Shown: in pieces, positions 54,734-64,000 of the stretch | Layout: each line of letters starts with the position of its first letter | How positions within the stretch are numbered: position 1 is the stretch's first letter | Origin: Septoria linicola | Taxonomy: Eukaryota > Ascomycota > Dothideomycetes > Mycosphaerellales > Mycosphaerellaceae | Direction of reading: 5' to 3' | Length of the DNA stretch: 64,000 nucleotides | NCBI GenBank assembly: GCA_024114885.1 | Contig: CP099418.1 | Location: 3,038,001 to 3,102,000 of the forward strand | Position numbers and translations under genes: made by a program | Notes under the pieces: generated by a model | What the model saw: only the letters and a program-made list of their open reading frames with translations | What the model was told of the DNA's origin: nothing | Database searches by the model: none

Positions 54734-55464
54734 GCCTGCGCAAGGCGGCGCTGGCACGGAGTAGAGTTGCGCGCAGTCCCAGCCAACAGTGCGCACACTG
54801 TCAGGTGCAGTGATGGTAGACCACAGCTATCTGCGACGAGATGCGGCTGGAAAGGCTCGTGTGCGCCTCCAGCCGTATAGCAGATCCGAGAGTCGAACGG
54901 ACACAGAAGGGACCACAGGGAGGTGGCAGTATGGGCGGGAGTCGGGACGATGAGATGCCTGATCGGGTTGGTGAGGGATGGGGAACGGCGACGACGTATC
55001 GACTGCTGCGACGGCGAAGAAGTCGGCGGAGGTGGCAATGCGGAGCTCGTCGTGGCAGAGCGTATGATGCGCAGGGCAGTAGTAGTCGGATTGGTGGCGC
55101 AATGATCGAGGTGGTGGTGGTCGTAGCAGTGTAGAAGGTGGTGATGGAGGTGAATAGCGGCGTTCGGCAGGGCTCCTGTGTGAGGACCGAATTAACTAAC
55201 AGCAAGACCAATATTCCACATACGCCACCACAGCACAAGTCGACAGTTTGATTCCAGCACGACGTGAGCCGGCCGGTGTTTCTGCGTGCGCATAGCCTCT
55301 GTGAATCTCGCCTGCCAGCAGCTGCGCGAGAGAGCAACGACTCGATCAACAGACATCTGCACGTGACTGAGTCCTGTACCTGTGCCTTTGTGATTGTCAA
55401 TGCGAACATCATTTGCACATCCTCGCCAACGACATCCTCCCACAACAGCACATCGACATCAATC
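54734..55464. promoter_or_regulatory. Bidirectional promoter region LRG1/RPB4
   Basis: A 731-bp spacer between divergent genes. The RPB4 frame is open upstream to 55264, but that sequence does not look like Rpb4 and is taken as leader. Long minus-strand frames here are low-complexity noise. Confidence 0.45.
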
Positions 55465-55997
55465 ATGGCTGGTCCTGCCGCAACCTCTGCGCCAGTGCAG
55501 ACCTCTCGTCGTCGTCCACCCCCAACCGGCGATGAGGAAGCCACCGCTCGCCTCAAGCTGGGCAACATGACCAACGAACAAGCTCTCTCGCCAGCCGAAG
55601 TCACGCTCATGCTGGAGCGCATCGAGGAGCACGACGTCCGCCGCAACACCACAGAAATCTACTACAAAACAAAGGAGTACTGCAGAGCATTCAGCCGCTT
55701 CAAGGACTCGAATGCCATCACACAGGTCAATCAGATCAGTTCGAGCTTGACTCACCGGGGCTTGGGAATTGTCGAGTTTGAGCGAGCACAATTGGGTAAG
55801 TTAGGAAACCACCGCAGCGGTCTTTGAGAATCGTGGCCACATATGTGATTTGCGGTATGCTAATCAAAGCAGCGACTTTATGCTGTGATGCTGCAGAAGA
55901 AGCCCGCACACTGATCCCTTCCTTGGAAGGTAAAATCAGCGACGACGATTTACAATCAGTCCTCGACGAGATCTCAAAGCTGCGCGACTTTTCTTAA
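55465..55997 (+). CDS. RPB4: RNA polymerase II subunit Rpb4
   Basis: There are two exons: 55465..55795 and 55873..55997 (intron GTAAGT..GCAG), giving 151 aa. The N-terminus MAGPAATSAPVQTSRRRPPP is disordered. It is followed by EEATARLKLGNMTNEQALSP, AEVTLMLERIEEHDVRRNTT and SRFKDSNAITQVNQISSSLT, then across the splice FERAQLATLCCDAAEEARTL and the conserved end DDDLQSVLDEISKLRDFS. This is the HRDC-like Rpb4 fold. Rpb4 pairs with Rpb7 as the stalk of Pol II and also influences mRNA export and decay. The start was chosen where conserved sequence begins. Confidence 0.95.
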
Positions 55998-56403
55998 GGC
56001 ATGCACGCATGCAACATTCGATTGTCGGATCCATTTAGCGAGGCGTTGGGATAGGGCAGACACACTGCATAAATTGAAGTTATTCGCAGAAACCATGAGC
56101 CGCACGCGGTCTGTCGATGGACGCGCTGCCTTAGCATACTTCGATTTGTTGCTGGGAGACAGCGCTCAGTATGCTACAATTTCAACGTGTCATCTTCTGC
56201 ACCTTCTGATGACATTTTTCAAAAACCAAAAAATCATATTGATTGCGAGACCGTCTCCTCGGTGATGAACTCCTCCAGCGCCTTGCTTCAAATCTACGTG
56301 ACACGGTCGTGACTCAATACATGAACATAAGAAAGAACAAAGATACAGTTGTGACACCGAGCAATGCGTCGGACGCCATCCTTTACATGGTCCAGGCTTG
56401 AGG
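55998..56403. other. Convergent intergenic region
   Basis: The 3' flanks of RPB4 and RIM15. No gene seen. Confidence 0.4.
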
Positions 56404-59400
56404 TCACGGGGCTTGCTCCTCCTTCTCCTCTGCATCAGCCATGTTGATTATTTCAACGTGGTCGCCCGGTCTTGGGGTGAAGACTATGGGCGGAGTTAAA
56501 TGTCCAGACCCAACGTCTAGTGGAATTTCTTCCGCGATGGTTGCTGTGCGCGGAGACTGGGCAGATAGCAGATCCTCGCTCGAGATGACCGAGCCCTGGC
56601 TATTGGTGCGCATCATTTCAGTCCCAAGTTTAGACGTTCGCTTCCCACTTCGTTTTGGGGACCTTTGTCGGACCTGGACATTGCCAAGCTCCTCATCTTC
56701 ATCATCGCCACTTTCTGCTGCGGACTCGTGCCGCAGCTTCTCCAAAGACTTTCGCTTGGCCGCTACTGCTTCATTTGATGGCACTCTGCGGGGCGTGGAA
56801 GGTGCGGTGGTCTCGAGAGCGGCAGGTGCCGAATTCTGATGCTCCAAACTCGCTGAAGTGCTTGCATGCCGCTTGTTTCGATTGTCGGCACTGACACTGT
56901 GCGAGATTCCTAGACCACCAAAGTTGCGCTCCATTTCACTCAGTTCGAACTCACTGGTCGGCTGGCGAGAGATAATGAGCGGTATGTTGGGAACGCCGTC
57001 GTCCAGTTCCCCCAATGAGGAGGATCCAATTGAATTCTCTCGTGTGCCGCTGAAAATACTGTTGAATCCCGTGAACCCAGACGACGTTGTCGTGGTCGGG
57101 CTGTGTTCGGTTGGTGCGGTCTCCTGGCGCTTCAGACTCGATGGCAGTGCTTGAGGGGCACTTGGCTTCCAGCCTGCAGGCGGCGTCTTCCATTGGCAAA
57201 GCCTACCCATCACTTCCTCTAATTTTTCTTTTGTTGGCGGCTTCTCCACCAGAGCATCGAAAGAATGTGGCGCGTGTAACTCTTTAAGATAACCGGTGAC
57301 TGCCACAATCGGCGTGTGGGAGTTGGCGTTTTTGGTGTCCCGAATCATGCGAGCTACATCAGCGCCATTGACTTGCGGCAGCTTGTATTCCATCATGATA
57401 ATGTCAAACTTTACTTCGCTCATGGCATACCGCATCGCCTCGGACCCATTGGTGACGGCAATAGTCCGGCATCGTAACTTCTCGAGTAGACGCTCCATGA
57501 CCAGCCTCGACACCGGATGGTCTTCACAGACGAGCACATCGAGTGTGCGGAATGAAGGGCCATCTGCGAGACTGATCTGTGACAGGCGACGAGAACTCTG
57601 CCTTCGTCGTTGCACACGGAGCAGGGCCTTCTGGCGCGTCTCTTCGTTATCAGAAGAAGATGGCGACACATCGAATACCCCACTTCTGCGTTTGTGATGA
57701 TGTGCTGGTAAAATCTCGGGAACAAGATCGCCTTCTGGATCTTGGGATCCTAGTGTATGCGAACGCTGTCGTGGCGACGAGATGCTCGGATGTCTATGCA
57801 TAGACGAAGCTCGATCATGCGGTGCCGGGAGAGGCCCCAGGTTCGTCTTGCTTGACTTGATGGGAGATGGTGCCGAAGAAGTCGCCTTGAACGTCACTGG
57901 TAATCTCGGTGCCTGCTCAAGCACATGTCCTGGTTGCAGCGAGGTGTGCGCCTGATGTGACAGACTAGATGATCCGCTCGACGTCTTCCGCCGCTCTTGG
58001 TTGTGCCCAGCAGAAAAGGATACGAGGAGAGGGGATGATGGTTGTGAGCCACGACTTGGTGATGAGTTGGCCTGGCTGAACGTTGATGGCGAGTGTGGAC
58101 GCTGAGTACCCTTGTTGGCAGACAACGTACGCTTTAGTGGGCCTGACACAATCGGACTGGATTCCAGAGAGGGTGCCGGGGAAGGTGACACCACAGTGGA
58201 CGACGGCGTCGAAACGGCACCATTGGCAGTTTTCGCTTGTGCCTGCATGGCATCTGCACGCAATTTCTGGATCACGTCTTTGTTGGCCTTCTCAAGTACG
58301 GGCAAATTCTTGAACTGAAAGTTGCCAAAGTCATCGGCGACGACGGGCTCGCTCAGCCTTCTTGACCGTGCGTCGCGAACGTGGGGCGGTATATGTAAGG
58401 GCATCAAATTCCGCTTGACTGCGTTGACCTGGGTTCTGACCCTCGATAGAGCGTCATGGGGACGATCCGGATAATCTGCTCCCGGCGTCTGTGCAGGTGA
58501 TGTTGCCTGATCTTCAAACTCCGCTGCGAAGTTCTGCATGGTGGCTCCACGCGAATCGAAGTATTCTGTATCCTCGGGGTTGTCACTCGCGGGTATGAAA
58601 GAGGCCTCATCCTCACGAAGAGTGTCCCAGTGGATGTCATCGAACCACGGATGTGCCTTGATTTCATCGCCTCCGCTGGCGAATTTCTCATCCTTGTTTG
58701 AGCCAAGGCGCTCTTTCGGATCAAGACACATGAGCTTGTTCATGAGATCTTTTGCCTCTTCTGATACTGGATCATCTTCGTCCTCAGGCGGCCAGCGGAT
58801 GTTTCGCGTCAGAATGTTCTGGAATACTTCTTCTGGTGTGTCTGCGTTGAAGGGCGGTCTTCCATACAGAGTCTCGAACAAGATGCAGCCAAGTGACCAC
58901 CAATCGCTCATTTCGTCTTGGCCAGCACCGTTGATCGTCTCGGGGGCGAGATAGTCTGGCGTACCAACGAATCGACGATTGCTATCCTCGGGATCGAAGA
59001 GTGCCATCATGGGTGGCGGCATCTGCGACGGTACCTGTTGTTGCTGGGATTGCGTTTCTGTTCTGGGTACACTTGAACTACTGATGATGGGCTGGAGTGC
59101 ATATGGGTCAGGCGAATCGGCACCCTCTTCACTCGCCGTCTCTTCCTCAATAGGCGTACGGCCGTCCGCCACAGAGAAACGGCGAAACATTGCAGAGAGT
59201 GCGTCACTATCTCCACTGTCGCTCCGATGTCCAGAAGTCCGTCGTGATGGCTCTCGAGAGCTCTCACGGTACAGACTGAAATACGATGGCTGGTTGTGAT
59301 CATTACACAAAGCTGGAGTCATCGCTGGAGTCTGCACGGGAGAGTGATGGGCACCTTGATAGTCAAGAGAGGCGGAGCGTGATGATGTTACGGAGGGCGC

Positions 59401-62184
59401 CCGCCGGAAAGGACCCGACTTGAGGAGATCTGGTGGTGCGTCTCCTGGCTTCGCATTAATGGCACGCTTTTGTCTCCCAATCAATCCCATGCGCGATAAA
59501 CCAAAATCGGTGAGCTTCAAGTGACCTTTTGCATCGATCAAGAGGTTGTCTGGTTTTAGGTCACGATGTACGATTTGGCGACTGTGCAGATGCTGGACAC
59601 ATAGTACAACTTCGCCAATATACTTCTTGGTCCAGTCCTCTGGCAAGGCACCTAAGACCTTGATCAACGAGGCGCAATCGCCCCCGTTGAGGTACTCCAT
59701 TACCAGATATAGGTAATCTTTGCTTGAAAACGTCCAGTACAGCTTGGCTACGAAGTCACTTTCGCCTTGCCACATCATGATCGCACGTTCAGCCTTGACA
59801 TTGGTCACCTGATTCTTTGCGACCATGTCTGCTTTCTTGAGGACCTTGATCGCATAATAATCACCAGTTGATTTCTTTTTAGACAGATACACGCTTCCAA
59901 AGGCCCCTTTACTTATTGGCTTGATGATTTCGAAGTCTTTGATAGAGGTCTGCACAGCGCGAGGCTGTGGATTGGAGATCACGGCACTCAGCCTGGGAGA
60001 TGCCGGGCGCCCAAATGCTTCAGATAGCGCTGCAGAAGACTGACGTCTGTGGTGATGGTGCTGTGCCCTGATCACTGGCGAGTTGAACTCGCTTTGAGTA
60101 AGTATTGGCGACGTGATGGGCGATGGCAGACTATCGGCGCTGCTAGGAATTCTTGGCTTTGCCATACGCAGTGGAGATGAGGGCGCAGGCGGTCCTCTTG
60201 CGGGTGACTGGTGACGAACGACGTTCTGTAGACTAGGCAGAACCAGACTCTGGCGTTTGCGGTCCCGCGACCTTGTGCTTGCCACACGACTCAGACTGAG
60301 CTCAGCGCTCGGAGATTGAGCACGCCTATGACTCTCACTAGCGACCGACGACCGCATGCTGCTGTCGCTTTCTGCGCCTGCGTCGCTTTCGAACGCTATG
60401 GAGCCGCGTTTGTGGAGTGGAAAGGGCTCAGTGGGCCCGGCATACGACCTAGGTGTGATTGCTCCACCATGGGGACTGCTGGCTCGAGACGAGCCTACTG
60501 ATGACTGTCGGCGCCGCAGAGCTTGGTCCGAGGAATTCCGCATGGCCATAGCCATGGCGGACGGACTAGCTGTGGATCTGAAAGAGCTCATCGAGAACAT
60601 CTCGTCGCTGGTGGACTGCTCGAGGGCATCGCCCAGGATCTCGTATGACGAGTCCATGCCTGTCTCGCGATCGTGTGGATCCAAGTCATTGCCCTCGCCA
60701 CTTTCACTCGAGTCGCTTAACTCTCCAGCGGCTATGCGTGCGGCCTTCTGTAGCGCAGCCTCAATACACTCCTGCACAAGAATATCGTACTCCACTCGAA
60801 TGCGCTCTGAGTACTCGAGAACACGACGATGCCGGAAAACCGCCTCCACCTTGGCCCTCGCGAGGTGATGAGTGTCATCGCAAAGTAGGGCGAGCCCTTG
60901 TTCGTTGTCGGAAAGTCCGGCGCTGGGCGATTGCGCCTGCATGACTTGATGAATGCGACCTTCCGACTGAGGTGACGATGTTCTGAATTCGCCAGAGACA
61001 TATCCTCTCATGTCCTTTATGGCAGGAGTGCTGATCTCCATAGCGGTGTCACAGATATCAAGAACAAGCTCGACTATACGCGCAAGTGGTCTTCTTACTG
61101 CAAATGATCGTGCCCGATGGTGGCTCAGACCGCTAGCCGAAGATTCACGCGAACGCCCAACGTGCGCTGGCGAGGCACGTCCGGAGGAAGGCCCAGTGGA
61201 TGGCGAGGAGCTGTGCCCAATAGGCATGCCTTTATACTCTGGCTTGGGCGCGAGGGAAGGTGACATCGGCTCCAGACCAATTGGCTGTGCTATCCGACTC
61301 TGAGCCTCCATTGCATCGAGGACTTTGACGATTGCCGAGCGCTGTTCATTGAGCGATTCTTGCGCCATCTGCACTTCCATCTCCGCTCGATACTCCTGAG
61401 AGCAGAGTTCAGTGTGTTTCTCGAACCACCAAGGAGTAATCTGACGTTCACAGATCCTGCAGAGAACTGGCAGAGGCGGCGGGTGATTGGCCGGGTCCTG
61501 TACCCCTACATCGGCTAGCAATGTGAGATAATTCGCAAGCATCTCAGCTCCAATTCCAAGTGAATCTACCAGTACCTGCGGAAGGTCGATGGTGACCTCT
61601 CGGGAAACTGCTGGCTTCACCATCCACATGGTGTGACTTTCCTCGCCCGATGTTCGATCGTACACCATAATGCCTTGGGCTTCGAGCTCAACACCGGGCC
61701 CCTGCTGCGTGGAACTCGTACTGTCGACACTGTCTGGCATGGAGTCGAGGCCGGCTCGAGGTTCCACGGGAGTCTTCTCATCACCAGATGGTATATCCTC
61801 CTGGTCTGCCGAAGCTGATGCGCGTATCGTGAATCGTATGAAGTGGCTTTTCGAGTCGTCCTTTCGCATCGCCTCTACACAGCCAGCAAACACAGTTGTA
61901 TCATCGATGATAAGGTCTGATATGGGTCTGCCGATAAGACTGCTGCCAGCACTGCCCGTGACCTCCTGCCACGATGGGCTGACCCATCGCACTTTACCGT
62001 CCAAGTCCAGCTCGAGAATGGCATTAAGTGACTGCTCGGCCGCCTTTTTGAGGTCCTCACGCTCTTCTCGGATGTCCATACTGATCGTTCTCAGCATCAA
62101 AGCCCTATCACCGGCGCTCTGCAAGCTCTCCTCGCGCAATGCCGCCACTGCCGGGGGCGCGAGCGGCTGCTCACCATCGGCCAT
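56404..62184 (-). CDS. RIM15: RIM15-type PAS / AGC kinase / receiver protein
   Basis: This is a single exon. The ATG at 62184 (MADGEQPLAPPAVAALREES) gives 1926 aa; the frame upstream has no family similarity. Domains: PAS (about 45-125; LNAILELDLDGKVRWVSPSW); a small Cys/His finger near 245 (CRICERQITPWWFEKHTELC); the AGC kinase from about 748 (ISKGAFGSVYLSKKKSTGDY, HRDLKPDNLL near 873, LTDFGLSR near 895, FVGTPDYLAPETI near 1075) with about 180 residues inserted between DFG and APE, as in Rim15/Cek1/Greatwall; and a C-terminal receiver domain (about 1546-1640; LVCEDHPVSRLVMERLLEKL). At the expected phospho-Asp the receiver reads MMEYKLP, i.e. Glu. In yeast Rim15 integrates PKA, TORC1 and Pho85 signals and drives entry into quiescence through Igo1/2. 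Confidence 0.95.
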   Translation of the reverse strand: MADGEQPLAPPAVAALREESLQSAGDRALMLRTISMDIREEREDLKKAAEQSLNAILELDLDGKVRWVSPSWQEVTGSAGSSLIGRPISDLIIDDTTVFAGCVEAMRKDDSKSHFIRFTIRASASADQEDIPSGDEKTPVEPRAGLDSMPDSVDSTSSTQQGPGVELEAQGIMVYDRTSGEESHTMWMVKPAVSREVTIDLPQVLVDSLGIGAEMLANYLTLLADVGVQDPANHPPPLPVLCRICERQITPWWFEKHTELCSQEYRAEMEVQMAQESLNEQRSAIVKVLDAMEAQSRIAQPIGLEPMSPSLAPKPEYKGMPIGHSSSPSTGPSSGRASPAHVGRSRESSASGLSHHRARSFAVRRPLARIVELVLDICDTAMEISTPAIKDMRGYVSGEFRTSSPQSEGRIHQVMQAQSPSAGLSDNEQGLALLCDDTHHLARAKVEAVFRHRRVLEYSERIRVEYDILVQECIEAALQKAARIAAGELSDSSESGEGNDLDPHDRETGMDSSYEILGDALEQSTSDEMFSMSSFRSTASPSAMAMAMRNSSDQALRRRQSSVGSSRASSPHGGAITPRSYAGPTEPFPLHKRGSIAFESDAGAESDSSMRSSVASESHRRAQSPSAELSLSRVASTRSRDRKRQSLVLPSLQNVVRHQSPARGPPAPSSPLRMAKPRIPSSADSLPSPITSPILTQSEFNSPVIRAQHHHHRRQSSAALSEAFGRPASPRLSAVISNPQPRAVQTSIKDFEIIKPISKGAFGSVYLSKKKSTGDYYAIKVLKKADMVAKNQVTNVKAERAIMMWQGESDFVAKLYWTFSSKDYLYLVMEYLNGGDCASLIKVLGALPEDWTKKYIGEVVLCVQHLHSRQIVHRDLKPDNLLIDAKGHLKLTDFGLSRMGLIGRQKRAINAKPGDAPPDLLKSGPFRRAPSVTSSRSASLDYQGAHHSPVQTPAMTPALCNDHNQPSYFSLYRESSREPSRRTSGHRSDSGDSDALSAMFRRFSVADGRTPIEEETASEEGADSPDPYALQPIISSSSVPRTETQSQQQQVPSQMPPPMMALFDPEDSNRRFVGTPDYLAPETINGAGQDEMSDWWSLGCILFETLYGRPPFNADTPEEVFQNILTRNIRWPPEDEDDPVSEEAKDLMNKLMCLDPKERLGSNKDEKFASGGDEIKAHPWFDDIHWDTLREDEASFIPASDNPEDTEYFDSRGATMQNFAAEFEDQATSPAQTPGADYPDRPHDALSRVRTQVNAVKRNLMPLHIPPHVRDARSRRLSEPVVADDFGNFQFKNLPVLEKANKDVIQKLRADAMQAQAKTANGAVSTPSSTVVSPSPAPSLESSPIVSGPLKRTLSANKGTQRPHSPSTFSQANSSPSRGSQPSSPLLVSFSAGHNQERRKTSSGSSSLSHQAHTSLQPGHVLEQAPRLPVTFKATSSAPSPIKSSKTNLGPLPAPHDRASSMHRHPSISSPRQRSHTLGSQDPEGDLVPEILPAHHHKRRSGVFDVSPSSSDNEETRQKALLRVQRRRQSSRRLSQISLADGPSFRTLDVLVCEDHPVSRLVMERLLEKLRCRTIAVTNGSEAMRYAMSEVKFDIIMMEYKLPQVNGADVARMIRDTKNANSHTPIVAVTGYLKELHAPHSFDALVEKPPTKEKLEEVMGRLCQWKTPPAGWKPSAPQALPSSLKRQETAPTEHSPTTTTSSGFTGFNSIFSGTRENSIGSSSLGELDDGVPNIPLIISRQPTSEFELSEMERNFGGLGISHSVSADNRNKRHASTSASLEHQNSAPAALETTAPSTPRRVPSNEAVAAKRKSLEKLRHESAAESGDDEDEELGNVQVRQRSPKRSGKRTSKLGTEMMRTNSQGSVISSEDLLSAQSPRTATIAEEIPLDVGSGHLTPPIVFTPRPGDHVEIINMADAEEKEEQAP

Positions 62185-62725
62185 TGCACAGAAGGAAGGG
62201 AATTCGCTGCTACCAGTCCGGTACGTATGTCTGTGGACACACCGGGTGGCTGCTATGCCGGCGGTGTCCGCTTGCCCATGGTTGACGACGACCAGAAGGA
62301 TCAGGAAGTCAGCTCCGTTGGGTCTCGGTGCGTCGGCCAATCGACGACAATGAAAGTAGAGAGAGACGCCAGTGTGTTCGGCGGACAACGCGACGACAAT
62401 CGACCCGACGACGAGGACGGACGCACAGTGAGAGATCGCGAACGCCAAAGCATCAACAGTCTCGCTGGCGTGTATCTGTGTCGTCGAAAGTCAAAGCGGG
62501 GATCTGAATAACTCGTGATTTGTCTACATTGGTCCTAGGCGAATTCTTGGTCGGCAGCTTTACGCGGACAGCGCTCTACACTCTACGGACACTATCAGAT
62601 TGCAAGTGCTGCAGAAACATCAACATGGATGCAAACAATCTCTACTATCATGGGTATGGTCTTGACTTGGCTGTTGTACAGATCCTGCGACGCTGCCGAT
62701 CATGCGCAGAATGTAATGTCTAGAT
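62185..62725. other. Intergenic, RIM15 leader/promoter
   Basis: 540 bp between RIM15 and LEO1 on the same strand. The RIM15 frame is open to 62448 but the sequence is not conserved-looking. No other gene seen. Confidence 0.4.
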
Positions 62726-64000
62726 TTATTCCTCATCTTCATCATCAACGACACGACGCCGCTTGATGCGTGTCTGTGGAAGATCATCATCAACCTCGCC
62801 CTCGGCATCTTCATCTTCGCCAGCACCATTTCCATTCGCAGACAGCCCTGGCTGCGGGCGATCTCTCTTCGGCGTCCTTACCCGCCGCTCATCTATAATT
62901 CCATCGTCGGGATCATCATCATCATCAACAAGCTCCTCTTCGTCACTTGGAGCAACGAAGTCGTCTTCCTGGTCGTAGTCGTCCTCTCTGTTGGTGAAGC
63001 GCTTGTTTCCGTAATCTTCGTCGTCGCTGTATTCGCTGTTACGCCGCCTCCTAGGCTTTGCGCGTGGTTTGCCGGCTTGGGAGCGACCTCGTCCAGACTC
63101 CATCTCATCGTCTTCAAGCATGCCGACATTAAGGCCTCCGTAACGGCCAGGTGAAACACCCGCCCTACCCAGCGCTCGATCTGTGCGCATTCGCTCGCGC
63201 TCCTGGGCGTTCTCGCGTCTTTTCCGGTCTCGCATCGCCAATCGCTCCGCGATTTCTGCCTGCTTACGCTGCTCCTCCGGATCGACCTCAGTGACCTCCA
63301 GCTGTCCGCTGACGCCTCCGACTTTTGTTGCATTGGCTGCTGTGGCTAGAGCTGCCTGCAGACGTTCGATCGCATCATCCTCTCCATTCTCCGTCTGCTT
63401 TATAGATAACCCGGCTGTAATCTTGTGGGTTACACGAAGCGATTCGGCAGCTTCAACGGGAGCGACCAGATATGTGAAGGCGTCTTTCCTGTGATCATAT
63501 GGTTCATCCAAAGATTGACCTTGCCGACCGCTTTTGTTACCTCCCGCAATGCTAATGGGCGTTGGTCTTCTGGGATTTCTTTGTGGAGGTGCTAGCGCGT
63601 TTCCATCGATTTCATATTGTGTGGTGGGATCCGAAGCAAGCTGGACAGTGAGTGACCCATCTGACCATCTGTTGATGCGCGCATTCGATTGCATGGCGTT
63701 GGGGTCGGAAGGGGAGTGCCGCCAGCGCACAGTTGTCATGGCAGTGTTGAAGGCGGAGAACGTTGCCGATGCAGGTTTTCTCGAGTGATGATCGGTTTTC
63801 GGAGGCTGGAATGTCGTGACTTGCCAGGCTTCATGCTCTATCGACATAAACTCAGGGACCTTCAGCAGATACATCTGGAACTGGTCAGAAGTGTGCTTCA
63901 CATGGGCTGCTTGCAACTCTCACCTCGCCGTCGCTTGGTTCAGGCACCGGCTGGCGGGCAACATCCAAGTCCATTGATAACATCTCATGTTCTTCGAATT
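62726..64000 (-). CDS. LEO1: LEO1, Paf1-complex subunit, 5' end cut by the window edge
   Basis: The gene is truncated at the right edge. Visible exons are 64000..63924 (reading FEEHEMLSMDLDVARQPVPE) and 63880..62726, joined by a 43-nt intron (GTGAGA..CCAG) to give PSDGE/FQMYLLKVPEFMS. The Leo1 core follows: TVRWRHSPSDPNAMQSNARI, then NRWSDGSLTVQLASDPTTQY, and later DAFTYLVAPVEAAESLRVTH. The C-terminal half is highly charged, with Arg/Lys blocks (KPRAKPRRRRNSEYSDDEDY) and a long acidic tail ending KRRRVVDDEDEE. Leo1 belongs to the Paf1 complex on elongating RNA polymerase II and links to histone marks and heterochromatin limits. The 43-nt intron is at the short end of the range here. Confidence 0.93.

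Noticed and set aside
1..64000. Transposons, CRISPR arrays, biosynthetic or virus-derived clusters
   Set aside because: No transposase, reverse transcriptase, terminal repeats, array spacing, core biosynthetic enzyme or viral protein was seen. The window is almost entirely housekeeping genes.

Overview
The window is nuclear DNA of a filamentous ascomycete. Nearly every gene has a clear fungal protein signature, and the introns are short (about 50-75 nt, with GT..AG ends and CTRAY-like branch sites). Examples are the SUN-family wall protein, a copper-fist factor, Sla1, a Rim15-type kinase, a LIM-RhoGAP and the GID subunit Fyv10. I infer a dothideomycete (Capnodiales/Mycosphaerellales-like) from gene style and intron length; this is not proven. 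I see no transposon, rRNA gene, CRISPR array or convincing tRNA.

Layout, left to right. 1-5 kb: end of an ERV41-type cargo receptor, a homeobox factor assembled from three exons, and two small hydrophilic stress/LEA-like genes. 5-14 kb: GID9/FYV10, a single-pass membrane protein, an ADGF/CECR1-type deaminase-like protein, a multi-span membrane protein and the glutamate-cysteine ligase modifier subunit. 14-24 kb: AP-1 sigma adaptin, MAF1, URB2/NPA2, MIC10 and ARP2. 24-31 kb: a SUN protein, QCR8, PHB1 and EFM7, the last with a 211-bp tandem duplication of its 5' end. 31-39 kb: copper-fist factor, plasma-membrane syntaxin SSO1, a small unknown gene, KTI12, a coiled-coil ORF and a DUF202 membrane protein. 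39-64 kb: MMS19/MET18, SLA1, two divergent KNH-domain GPI-type wall proteins, LRG1, RPB4, RIM15 and LEO1 (cut by the right edge).

This is a gene-dense, mostly housekeeping region, not an accessory island. Several pairs are head to head on short shared promoters: URB2/MIC10 (256 bp), QCR8/PHB1 (267 bp, both mitochondrial inner-membrane proteins), GCLM/APS1 and LRG1/RPB4. I did not find an evident new multi-gene system. The items most worth following up are gene-structure oddities: a GC-AG intron inside a homeodomain, two alternative last exons in the AP-1 sigma gene, two stop-free 3n introns, a duplicated EFM7 promoter/5' exon carrying a nonsense codon, and a Rim15 receiver domain with Glu at the expected phospho-Asp position.

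Exon boundaries were placed by eye from splice signals, frame continuity and family conservation. None was tested against transcripts.
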